Shown here one piece after another: positions 13,301 to 25,300 of a DNA stretch of 64,000 nt (the stretch's first letter is position 1; each line of letters begins with the position of its first letter). The notes under the pieces were generated by a model that did no database searches, was not told the DNA's origin, and saw only the letters and a program-made list of their open reading frames with translations. The position numbers and the translations under genes are program-made. The DNA comes from Euleptes europaea (taxonomy: Eukaryota; Chordata; Lepidosauria; Squamata; Sphaerodactylidae): assembly GCF_029931775.1 (NCBI RefSeq), contig NC_079325.1, positions 37,364,673 to 37,428,672 on the forward strand, given 5' to 3'.

Positions 13301-16300
13301 GAGTCAGTTTCAGGTAGCCGGCTCAAGGTTGACTCAGCCTCCCATCCTTCCGAGGTTGGTAAAATGAGTACCCACCTTGCTGGGGTAAAGTGTAGATGAC
13401 TGGGGAAGGCACTGGCAAACCACCCCATAAACAAAGTCTGCCTAGTAAACGTCAGGATGTGCTGTCACCGGAATGACCCAGTGCTTGCACAGGGACTACC
13501 TTTACCTTTTTTATCTTTAGAGACTGGGGGGGGGGGGGCATATGTTATATCTTTTGATGACCTGAAGCTTTAGACCAGTGGTTCCCAAAGTGGGACGTAC
13601 CACCCCCTGGGGGGGATTACCTAAGGGGCACTAAGAGGCAAGGGGGCAGCAGGAGGGTGCTAGAGGTGAGCCCCTTCAGCTGAGTTGTTGGATAGGGTAG
13701 GGGGCGCTGGGGTTGAGTTTGTGGAACCAAGGGGGCGGTGGCCTGAAAAGTTAGGGAACCGCTACTTTAGACAATGTTTATTCCCCAGGAAATAGCTTTG
13801 ATTTTAAATCTGTTTTTTTCTGTGTGTGTTTTGTCTGTTTTGAATGAAATGGAATTACTATTGGAACACACCCTAATACCCAGTAAGATTGCTAAGCTTG
13901 CCTCACAGAGATGGTATTTGATAATGGCACATAAATAGTAATGTGCACTGGCACTTTAGTGAGTCGCATAAGCCACAAAATGACAGGTATCTGCCCCAAG
14001 GAGCTTTCATTTAAGTACCAAACTTCATAATATTGCAAATCCATGATCAGATCCTCATATGTGTATTCTGCTTGCAAAAAAGAGATGAGAGAGGGGGGGA
14101 TGATATGAATTAAGACCGTGAAACTGTGGAGAGGGTGGGTTACGCCTGCCCCCTGTGCCATTTCCCTCGTTAGAACCTCTCGATACCACCTGGAGGAACA
14201 TAACCACAACTTGGGAGAGCCATTTCCGTTTTCTCTGCCTTTCCAACACCCTGCCCTTCTATCCATTTTGCCGTGTCTCCTCACAGCTGCTTGTGAAGTT
14301 TAAATGCATATTTGGGGATCTGATCAAGAATACTGAGCCATGTGTGTAGTTTGACCCTACATTTCAACAGTAGGGGAGACAGGGAGGAGAAGGGAAGAAG
14401 CAAGCAGGCAAAGAAAGCAGGATTTAAGCAAACACAGAGACATGTACCACCTTGTTGGGTTCCACTCCTACTGGTCTTGTAGCCTTCTTAGGGACCTTCC
14501 TTTCTGAAACTGAGGGCCCCTTCTCTTGTCCCCAGGTGCCATTTTCAGTATGGGTGAGCAGCATATCTTCCTATGATAGATTTCTTTTTAATATCTGCTT
14601 GAGAGAGAGAGCCTCAGTCTCTCCTGCGCCTCCCTTTTACTCTTCCCCGCTGCAGATCAAGAGGCCGACCTGGAGGAGCCTGTGCTGCTGACAGGGCAAG
14701 GGAGCTTCAAGCTGGAGGGCTCCTGGCTCAAGTTGCGCCAGTTCCACGGGCTGATCGTCAAGCGCTTCCACTGTGCCAAGCGCAACACCAAAGCCCTTTT
14801 CTCCCAGATCCTTCTGCCTGCCTTTTTTGTCTGCGTGGCTATGACAGTGGCCCTTTCTGTACCTGAGATAGGTATGTATGCCAGTTGTCCTGGGATGGTC
14901 TTTGCTTCTACCACCCTGAAATGCAGGGGGACTGAGAAATTTCAGGCTAGGGTGCTATAGAGATCGTGACCAGCCAAGTTGACACATTTAAAAGGTATTG
15001 TGTAGAAAATTGGTGTACAAATAAGTTCAGCTCCCTCCCCCAACCCAGCAGCAGCATTTCTAATCTGGGTGCTACTGAAGTTTTTATTTAGGAAGCAAGG
15101 GTTGCATTTGCACACATGCTTCATGCACATGAGCATTCTGCGTGGGAGTGTGCCTCCCATAGTTTTCCACTTGTGGAATGTATCCTGTCATTTGAAGGTA
15201 GGCTATCCCAGAGTAATCTTTTCCAGGAGTGCCCAGAGGGTGCCACAGAAGAGGTGAATCTGGCTGTTTTGAGGATTCCTAATATGAACAGAAACAGGGG
15301 TATACATATCAAGATTCCAGTTTTTCCTTCAATCTCATGAGCTGGTGTTGGGGGAGGGGTTGTGATGGGTGGGAAGGAGTCCTTTGCAAACAAATGTTTC
15401 CTGTATGTGGTGAATGGTGACCTTGCAGTGAGGAGGCAAATTCATATAGCTGCTTCTCTGCAAAAAAATTGCATGAAGTCTCTTTCTTGGTGACAGCCTC
15501 TGGGTCTAATTCAGGTTGCCTAGCAACCATCATTCTCTTAACTGAGCAAAGTGGCAAGGTTGGAAATTGATGAAAGCCAGGGTGCATTTTGGGAGGGTGG
15601 GGGGATGCACAGAGTAGGCTGACCTGGAACACCCTCCCTTGCCTTTATCCATTCTGGGTGGCTTTGGCCCTCTCCTTGCCCTGTCAGCACTTGGGCATCT
15701 TAGCACCCTTAAGCATAACCCAGAACTCCAGGACAGCTGTTGACAGATGTTTCTTTCATTTCCACAGGAGACCTGCCTCCCCTTGTCCTCTCACCATCAC
15801 AGTATCACAACTACACCCAGCCCAAAGGCAACTTCATCCCATATGCCAATGAAGAGCGGCACGAATACCGGTGAGAATCTTGGTATTTCTTTTCCCTGCA
15901 CTCTGAGAAGGCTTTTGGAAAAGTTTCAAAGGAAGGGGAGTTGCCATTTGCAAACTTCTCTGTGATCAGAAAGCATGAGAGTAGAAGGGTCTGGCTGGAA
16001 CATTTCATTTAGTCCAGCATCCTGTTTCCAAGAGAGGACTGCCAGATGTTTCTAAATGTCAACAAAGCTGCATAGAGACTAAAGGTCCCCCCCCCCCCCG
16101 GTTCCGCTCTCCCCAGCAACTGGTGTTCAGAGGTAGACTCTCTTGAACATAGAAGTTCCTTTTAGCTGTTGTAGTTAATAGCCATTGATAGGGCACTTGC
16201 TCTGTGAATTGATCTAACCTTTTTTTAAAGCCAATAAAACAGGGACAGTGAACATACAAAACTGCTTTATACATAAGAAAGGATAGGGAGAAAGGCAAGG

Positions 16301-19300
16301 CAGCCCCAATCCTTTTAATTTGGGAGTTTCCCCTAGGATCTGGTGTTGGTGGCTGTAAGATATCCAGGCAAAAGCCAGCGTGGTGTAGTGGTTTGGTTTG
16401 GAGCTGTGTACTTTGATCTGGAGAACCGGGTTTGATTCCCCACTCTCCACATGAGTGGCGGAGGCTAATCTGGTGAACTGGATTTGGTTCCCCACTCCTA
16501 CACTTAAGGCCAGCTGGATGACCTTGGGCTAGTCACACTCTCAGCCCCACCTACCTCACAGGATGTCTGTTGTGGGGAGAGGAAGGGAAGGTGATTGTAA
16601 GCCGGTTTGAGTCTCCCTTAAGTGGTAGAGAAAGTCGGCATAAGAAACCTTCTTCATATGTTTGGCTTCTTGCACCTCCTCCAGGAAACTGCTGCTGTTG
16701 CAGGGCCTGTGAGTTTATGTGTGCTAGCTAATTAATCCATCAATCAAACAAAGTAAGGAATTCATTGCCACAGGATATGGTTATGACCACTTGCTTTAGA
16801 ATGCTTTAAGGAAATGGTTAGGCCAGTTTGTGCACGGAAGGTTCCCCCAATGTCTACTTGTCTCAATGGTGAAGAAGTCTCCAAATTCAGGAGCAGTATA
16901 CCCTTGAAAACTAAATCATGGAGGCAAATAGGAAATGGCAGCTTGTGAACTTGGGGCTACCAGCCACTGCTGAAAAGGGATGCAGATGAGGCTAGGTTAA
17001 CTTTTTTGCCTTGTTTGCCATGAAAATTCTTAAGTCCTTTTTCAGTTGAGTGGAGCTGAACCCTCAAAAATGAAAAACAATTATTATTTCAAACAAAGCA
17101 CTTCATATGCATATTATCTTTCCAACAGTCTTATAAGGTAGGCCATTATTATTATACTAATGTGGCAAATGGGGTGGGGGGAGGCTGACCAAAAGAGTGA
17201 CTTTCCACTGAGCTTTTGTCAAGTGCGATTCAGACCGGGGATTGAAGATTATTAACTCAGTCTCTTAACTGCTAGATTACACCTACTTTTGGATCCTCTG
17301 AAACCTCCTACCCCTGAGGGTTCTGAACATCCTCTTTCCTAATCAGTCCCTCCCCCTTTTCAGGCTAAAGCTCTCACCCGATGCCAGCCCCCAACAGATG
17401 GTTGCGACTTTTCACCTGCCCTCAGGGGTGGGTGCCACCTGCGTGCTTAAGACAGCTTTCAACAGCACCTTAGACCAGCTGGTCCAGACGCTGAACCTCA
17501 ACAGCAACGAGTCAAAGATGCTGGCGGCCAAGTACTTTGACGCAATGTGTGTGGACTCCTTCACCCAGGGCCTGCCCCTCTCCAACTTCGTGCCACCGCC
17601 CCCATCCCCGGCTCCCTCTGACTACCCTTTCTCTCTGGACGAGGACTTGCTGAGGGCTTGGAACTCCACCACCTATCCCTCCACCATCAAAGGTGAGGCA
17701 TGCCACCAGCTGAGTCGGAGGTTATGTGAGGCAGGATCCAGTTCTTGGAGAACTGGGCTGGACTGCTAGCTGTAATGCAGGGGTGGGGAACCTTTTTTTC
17801 CGCCAAGGGCCATTTGGATATTTATAACATCATTTGCGGGCCATACAAAACTATCAACTTAAAAAGCTGCCCAAGCAGGCAGCTGCCCCAGATGACACCC
17901 CCTGCATGGGCAAGCGGGCAGGCATCCAACCAGTGGCGCACTCGCCCACCTGGTGGCACAGGATGGTCTGTTGCACCAGCCGGGCGTAGCCGGTCGGGAC
18001 CGGATTCTATAGCTGGCTCCTACTACTTCCACCTGCAGGGATGAAATGAGGACACACTTGCTAAGAATTCGCCCCCCCCCCCGCGTGCACATTCTGGCCC
18101 TGCCCCCTTTAACCCCTCCATTGTCGCCACTTCCACCCCCAGTCCTTTTGTAGTACAGAGGGAATACTTTTATCCACGGCCCGGGTGGGAAAGGGTTGAC
18201 ACAGTTACTTGGGCGGTCCTAGCCGCTCCATAGCTAATGACTCCTGCAAGGGGGGAAAAGGTTTCTTTTCTCGGCAAAACAAACTCACATCCGCCTTGAA
18301 TAGAGGCTATTCCTGTCTGCTGGAGGGGGTGGATTGCCATTCTTAGATCCTTCTGAGCTAGAGATCTGCCAGGACTCACGAAGGGCTAGACCAAATGATT
18401 TCGCGGGCCTTAAACAACCCCCGGGCCTGACGTTCCCCACCCCTGCTATAATGTCCATGTTTGCCTGGAAGACCTGCACTTCAGAAATGTGAGTGTTGTT
18501 ATCCAGCTCTGACAGTGATGCACACCAAAAGAACCTTGGACTGAGAGCTGCTTGTGTGTTTTTCTCTCTGCACAGAGGCGGTCACTTCTGCTCCATCCTT
18601 GCCCCGCATCGTCCACGAACCGGTGAAGTGTACTTGCTCTATGCAAGGCACTGGCTTCTCCTGCCCAAGTGGGGTTGGGGGCCACCCACCACAGATGAAA
18701 GTGGTGACGGGAGACATCTTGGTGGACATCACAGGGCGTAACGTCTCTGAGTACTTGCTCTATACATCAGACCGCTTCCGGCTGCACAGGTGTGTGTGTG
18801 TGTGGGCGGGGGGGAGTATGCCTGCACTACCTTGCTCTCTGACTGAGGGGTTGGCCAACCTGGTTGGCCACTGTGTGAACAGACTGCTGGACTTGATGGG
18901 GCTTGGTCTGAACCAGCAGGGCTTTTCTTATGTTCTTATGGGATCCCAGGGAGATCCCTATGCTTCAGGCCAAGGATCTTGTGCTTTAAAGGTTTTGTCG
19001 CTTATAGAACCTTTATGTGCTTCTTCTTTTTTTCCCCAGGTATGGTGCAATGACCTTTGGCAATATCCAGAAGTCCATTCCAGCTTCCTTTGGGGCCAAA
19101 GCTCCTCCCATGGTGCGGAAAATTGCCGTCCGGCGAACGGCCCAGGTACGACAGCCACTTGGTTTTCTTGTATTTAGTGGAAAGGTTTATGAACTGCAAC
19201 TCTTAGCCAAGGGCTCCAGGGACAATTTACCGTATATACTCACGTATAAGCTGAGTTTTTCAGCCCCAAAAAAGGGCTGAAAAAGCTGGCCTCGGCTTAT

Positions 19301-22300
19301 ACACAGGTCAATATGGTAGGAGGGAGGGAGGAGGGAACTTACCGCCGCCACCGGGCCCACGTGGCTTCCCCTGGCCAGGAGCGCCCTGGGGGGGCCTCCT
19401 GCGGCCGCTGGAGGCTTGCGCCGCCATCGCCGCCGGGCGCGCCCAGCTCCTCCCGGCCGCTGGAAGGCCGTGCCACCGGCCCCCCCCCCCAGCCAGGACT
19501 GGCCTGGGAGGGCCTCCTGTGGCCACTGGAGGCCCACGCCGCCGCCGGGCGTGCGTGGCTCCCCCCAGCCAGGACCGGCCTTGGAGGGCCTCCTGCGGCT
19601 GCTGGAGGCCCGCGCCGCCATCGCCGCCGGGCATGCCCGGCTCCTCCCGGCCGGCACCGCCCTGGGGGAGCCTCCTGTGGCCCCTGGAAGTCCACGCCGC
19701 CGCCGGGCACGCGTGGCTCCCCCCGGCCAGGACTGGCCTGGGAGGGCCTTCTGCGGTCACTAGAAGGCCGCGCCGCCGCCGGGCGCGCGCGGCTCCCCCC
19801 GGCCAGGAGCTCCCTGGGGGGGCCTCCTGGGCCACGGGGGGGCCCCCGCCGCCTGCCTGCGCACCTGGATAAGGTAAGCCTGCTGGGGGGGGAGGGTTTA
19901 TAAGCCGACCCTCGGCTTATACGCGGGTGCCTAATTTTTCCCCATTTTGGGGGAGAAATTAGGCACCTCGGCTTATACGCAAGTCGGCTTATACACGGTA
20001 TATATACGGTACATATATACGGTACAATATGAAACACAAATGATGTATCAATACACGCAAGACCATCGAACGATCCAGCAGTTAAAGACTGATGTCCATA
20101 AAAGGCTAGTTCAGGAGTACAAACAACATTAAAGCCAACATAAAATGAAACATAATTACAGGTTTAGTGTCCCTTAACCGGACATCCAAAAACCGGAATG
20201 ACCTGAAAGCTGGAGTTTTGAGCCAACATGCAGGCATTACTCAACAGGCCCTCAGCAGCACGTCAAGCCTCTCTCACCTTTGCTTTCTGGTGGGTCAGTG
20301 TAAACAAAATTATTAAAAATATTGTTTAAAATTACATTCAGGCTATGCGTATAAAGTGAATATAAAGCATAAATGAATTTTGTGCTTGGACTTGGGCCCC
20401 ATCCCCAAGATATCTCATTATGTAAATGCAAATATTCCAGAATACGGAAAGATCCAAAATATGGAACACTTCTGGTCCCAAGCATTCCGGATAAGGGATA
20501 CTCAACCTAAATATCACACAAATGATGACAAATAGGTAAAGCAGCTAAGGACCAAAATTTAACAAATGCTTTGGTCGAAAGAAGTCTACCTGGCTTCATC
20601 CCTGAGGGGCTGGCTATCCATTCAAAGGAGGATCTTTGTAGGTGTTCTCAACTGCTGGGCAGGTTCTTGTGGGACTAAGTGGCCCTTTAGGTGCCCTCAT
20701 TTTAGGCAGTTTAGTACTTCCAAAGTTAACAACCCACATTTCAGATTCAGCCCAGAAGCCAATTCGCAGCCCAGGTAACTCTTTCAAAACTCCTTCAAAA
20801 CCATCGGGTTCCCTAGAAGAATCACCATTGAGCAATCTCACCACTGCATTTCACACTAATTAAATCTTCTGAGCATGGAGTGCATGCATGGCAGTTTTGA
20901 TATCAGCATAATTGTCTGTTGCATGGTATCACTCTATACCTCCTGTCCCACACTGTGAATTTTGTTGAAAGACCCCCAGATAAAATAGCATATTGTGGCT
21001 AACCCTCTTTCTCCCTCTTTTTGTCCCCCAGGTTTACTACAACAACAAGGGGTACCACAGTATGCCTACCTACCTCAACACCCTCAACAATGCCATCCTT
21101 CGCGCCAACCTGCCCAAAAGCAGGGGGAATCCGGCTGCCTATGGTGAATAGCTCTGGAAACAGGGGTCTCACACAGCATAAAAGACTCAAAACAGAAATC
21201 AGAAGTGATGCTGAGTTAGATTTCTTTGTAGCTTTGTGGTCTCCAAATGTTTTTCTGATTTGCAATGGTAAAAATCCATGTAGTTGCTGACTTACTAAAT
21301 CTGTAGCTCTGGAGGCCACGGTGCCCCTTCTGTCTTCTCTGTCACTGGAAGGCGCTCTTGAGTCATACAGAAACCGAGTTGATTGAGAATTGATCTGAGC
21401 CTTGGAATTTGCTCAAACGATTTTAGCTATGGGGAACAGTAATGCCATTTCAAGGGAATCCATCTACGAGAAACTTGATGCTGATTGGTTTTCTGTGCCT
21501 ATGTGGGGACTAGTAAGGGACTGAAAGAAAACTCATTCAACATCTGCTCTTCTTATGTGCTCCAGGTATCACCCTGACCAACCACCCGATGAACAAGACT
21601 AGTGCCAGTCTCTCTTTGGATTACCTGTAGGTATCTGTTTTAATGTTTTTAATTGTTGTATTTGATTTACTTAATTTTTATTCCACTTTCTAATAATTTT
21701 TCCTGCAAACTTGATTTTTTAAAAAGAATGTTCAGTGTAAAACAAGAATTTTATAGCAACTTAATAGAATAGAAACATAAGATCAAAAATTTAAACAATG
21801 GCAAACAGTAAATAAATGCACATACTGCCCAAAAGCCATGACCCTCTGAAGAAAGGTGATCCAGCAAAGTAACCTAAACCACCACTTCCCCCAGTTGCAT
21901 TCGGCTTTTTCTTCTGAATCTTTTCTGTTTCACACACTAGTACTATCAGTTCCTCATATTTCTGTCCCATCCTTCCTGAAAGAAGCTCACATGAACACAT
22001 GAAGCTGCCTTATACTGAATCAGACCCTTGTGGTCCATCAAATTCGGTATTGTCTGCTCAGACCAGCAGCGGCTCTCCAGGGTCTCAGGCAGGGGTCTTT
22101 CCCATCACCTACTTGCCTAGTCCCTTTAACTGGAGATGCCAGGGATTGAACCTGGGACCTTCAGCATGCCAAGCAGATGCTCTACCACTGAGCCTCAGCC
22201 CCTCCCCTCAGGATGGCCTTATCAATTTTTTTCCCTCCCAGCAACCCTGTGAGACTGAGAAAGTGTGTCTTCTCCAAAGGCAGCCAATGGGATAAATGGA

Positions 22301-25300
22301 AGACTGGTGATTTTAAACCAGATCTCTGCAAACCTAGTCGAGTGCTCTTACTGCTTTGGCTGTCCAATAATCCAATGCAGAAACGTACCAGAACCAAAAA
22401 GTCCCGAACAAATAATCTGGGATATTCTTGGTGCTCGGCCTCATTGATTAAAACTGACCGGCATCAGCTTAGCTGAACCTGCAGATGATTGCTCTGGTAG
22501 TTAAAACCCATTAAAGGATGAATCCCTGGTTTAGAAGAGTGTGTGCATTAATCTTCCCCCATAGTTTGCAACTGATTATGTGATTATGCCTGAATGAATG
22601 TTTTCCCAATCTTGCCTCATCCAATCGCAGCCTCCAGGGCACTGACGTGGTCATTGCTATCTTCATCATCGTGGCCATGTCCTTTGTGCCGGCTAGCTTC
22701 GTGGTCTTCTTGGTGGCAGAAAAGTCCACCAAAGCCAAGCACCTCCAGTTTGTGAGCGGCTGCAACCCAGTTATCTACTGGCTGGCCAATTACGTCTGGG
22801 ACATGGTACGATCCCAAGGATGCTTGTTTGGGGTGGGGAGGTCTGTTCTAGAAAGGCGATAGCAGGGATGGATAAAGCCAGATGTCCTGCACAACTGCTA
22901 TGTGAGGAGTGCAACCTAAGCTAGAGGGGAGGGTCTTTGGTGTAATTTCGGGTGGTATAAAGTGCTTTTCGCCTTTCCTTTCCTTTGCAGTTGAACTACC
23001 TGGTGCCAGCTACTTGTTGCATCATCATCCTCTTTGTGTTTGACCTGCCAGCGTATACCTCTCCAACCAACTTTCCAGCCGTGCTCTCTCTCTTCCTGCT
23101 TTATGGGTATGTTGGTGCCGTTGCCATTAGCAAAATTTGGGTAAGATATTTGTGGTTCTGGAACTTTAGAGTAACCTTAGGCAGACTCTGCTGCTCCTTT
23201 GTAGGCCAGGGCCTGATAGATCTGCCTCTGAATGTCCACCTTTGCCCCCCTCTCCTGCAGCTGGTCCATTACGCCCATCATGTACCCGGCTTCCTTCTGG
23301 TTTGAAGTGCCCAGCTCAGCTTATGTCTTCCTGATCGTCATAAACTTGTTCATCGGCATCACTGCCACTGTGGCTACCTTCTTGCTGCAGCTTTTTGAGC
23401 ACGACAAGGTGGGTGAGATTCTGCCAGAGGGCATAAGAATAACCTTGGTTCTACTTTAGACTCTGTGGGAAGTCAGCGTATTGGTTACAAGGACCAGGGG
23501 AGGCCTGCATTCCCATCCCTGGCTGGCTGTGAAAATCACAGGGTGTGTCCTTAGACAAGTCATTCCCTCTCGTGTGTGTGTGTGTTATGTGTAAAGTGCT
23601 GTCAAGTCGCAGCCGACTTACGACAACCCAATTGGGTTTTCAAGGCAAGAGACTAACATAGGTGATTTGCCATTGCCTTCCTCTGCATAGAGACCCTGGG
23701 ACTTCCTTGATGGTCTCCCATCTAAGTACTAACCAGGGCCGACCCTGCTTAGCTTCTGAGATGTGATGAGATCAGGCTAGCCTGGTCCATCCAGGTCAGT
23801 ACATTCCATCTCTTAGCAGATGCAATTGGTTGGCAGGCCTTTTGTTTAATTGTCTATATCTGGTCACCCACATCTCCAAAGCAGTGTCACAGGGCTGGGA
23901 AAAGTGCAGAAAACAGCAACCAGAATGATCAGAGGTAGAGAGCCTCTTTTCAAGGAAATGCTAAGGACACTGTCCTTCAGTGTTACTCCTCTGAAGATGC
24001 CTGCCACAGCTGCTGGCGAAACGTCAGGAAAGAAAATACCAAGACCATGGTCACACAGCCCGGATAACCTACAAGAACCAAATGCTAAGGAGTTTGGGTT
24101 TTCTCAGTTCAAAAGAAAATAACTAAGTAAGGGGCTTGTAATGGTGTGGGGTGGAGAAAGTGGATTGAGAGAACGTTTTTCCTCCATCTCCCAATTACTA
24201 TTTTATTTTTATTTACTTAAGCCCACCTTTTTCCCCAGGCAGTTGGGACCTAAGGTGGGTAACCAGATAAATCACAGAAAGTCTAAGACATCAGATCATT
24301 AAGCCAGCCAGCAGAAACTTTATAAATAATCAGCCACAAGAGACCCCTGCCCCAGCGGACTGCAGGAGCCATGGGCTCCTTAAAAAAAGCTAAGGGGAAT
24401 CCAGTTAAATCGATGGGCAGTAAATTCAGGGCAGAAAAAAAGGAAGGTATTCTTCATAATTAGTGTGGAACTCACAGCCACAGGAAGTAGGAATGTCCAC
24501 TCTCTTAGCAAGTAGAAGACAGAAGACAGGTCTATCAATACCCTTTAGCTACCTGTTATAAATAAAGGTATTTATTATGAAACTTAGCATTCAAAGGAAG
24601 CATACCTCCTTAATACCACTTGCTGGGGGGGGGGGACAATAACACAGGCTTTGGCCTCTGTGTACATCATGTGTGACTGCTGGGGACATGTGGTTGGATG
24701 GTGTTGGGAACAGGATGCAGTGTGAGATGGACCTTTGGTCTGATCCATCTGGATATGTTTTTCCCAATAGGACCTAAAGGTGGTGAATAGTTACCTAAAA
24801 AGCTGCTTCCTGATCTTTCCCAATTATAACCTGGGCCACGGGCTGATGGAGATGGCCTACAATGAGTACATCAACGAATACTATGCCAAGATCGGTAAGT
24901 TTGCTAACCCGTGTAAGCTCCTTATGCATCTGTTTGATCTCTGCCTCTTGCTGGGCTTGTGTTAGAACCAGGGTCTCAGCCCCTGTCCCTGTCCCTATTA
25001 CCGTGATTTAGTCTGGGAACATGTGGTACAATAACTGGGGGAAAGTAACTTTCAAGCCTATGCAGAGTGTAATGCCTTTCTGCTGAGTAATTGCTGGGTG
25101 GGTGGGGGGCTTAGCTCACGTTTTAGTCTTGGCATCCATCAGCTTTCAAAATAAAGCGCTGTCTCTTGCTAAAGTGCATACAGAACAGTCAGATGGGGCT
25201 TTTTGGTTCCAGAGCAGAATCCATGCGAGTTCCACTCCAGGAACAATCCACAGGTTCCTTGCGCTTTCCTGTCTTTATCTGTTGTATATTTTAGCCTGTT

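Noticed and set aside
19313-20037. Long overlapping ORFs of 175-232 codons on both strands
   Set aside because: They come from a stop-poor GC-rich minisatellite inside a transposable element; the peptides are Gly/Ala/Pro/Arg repeats with no conserved motif.
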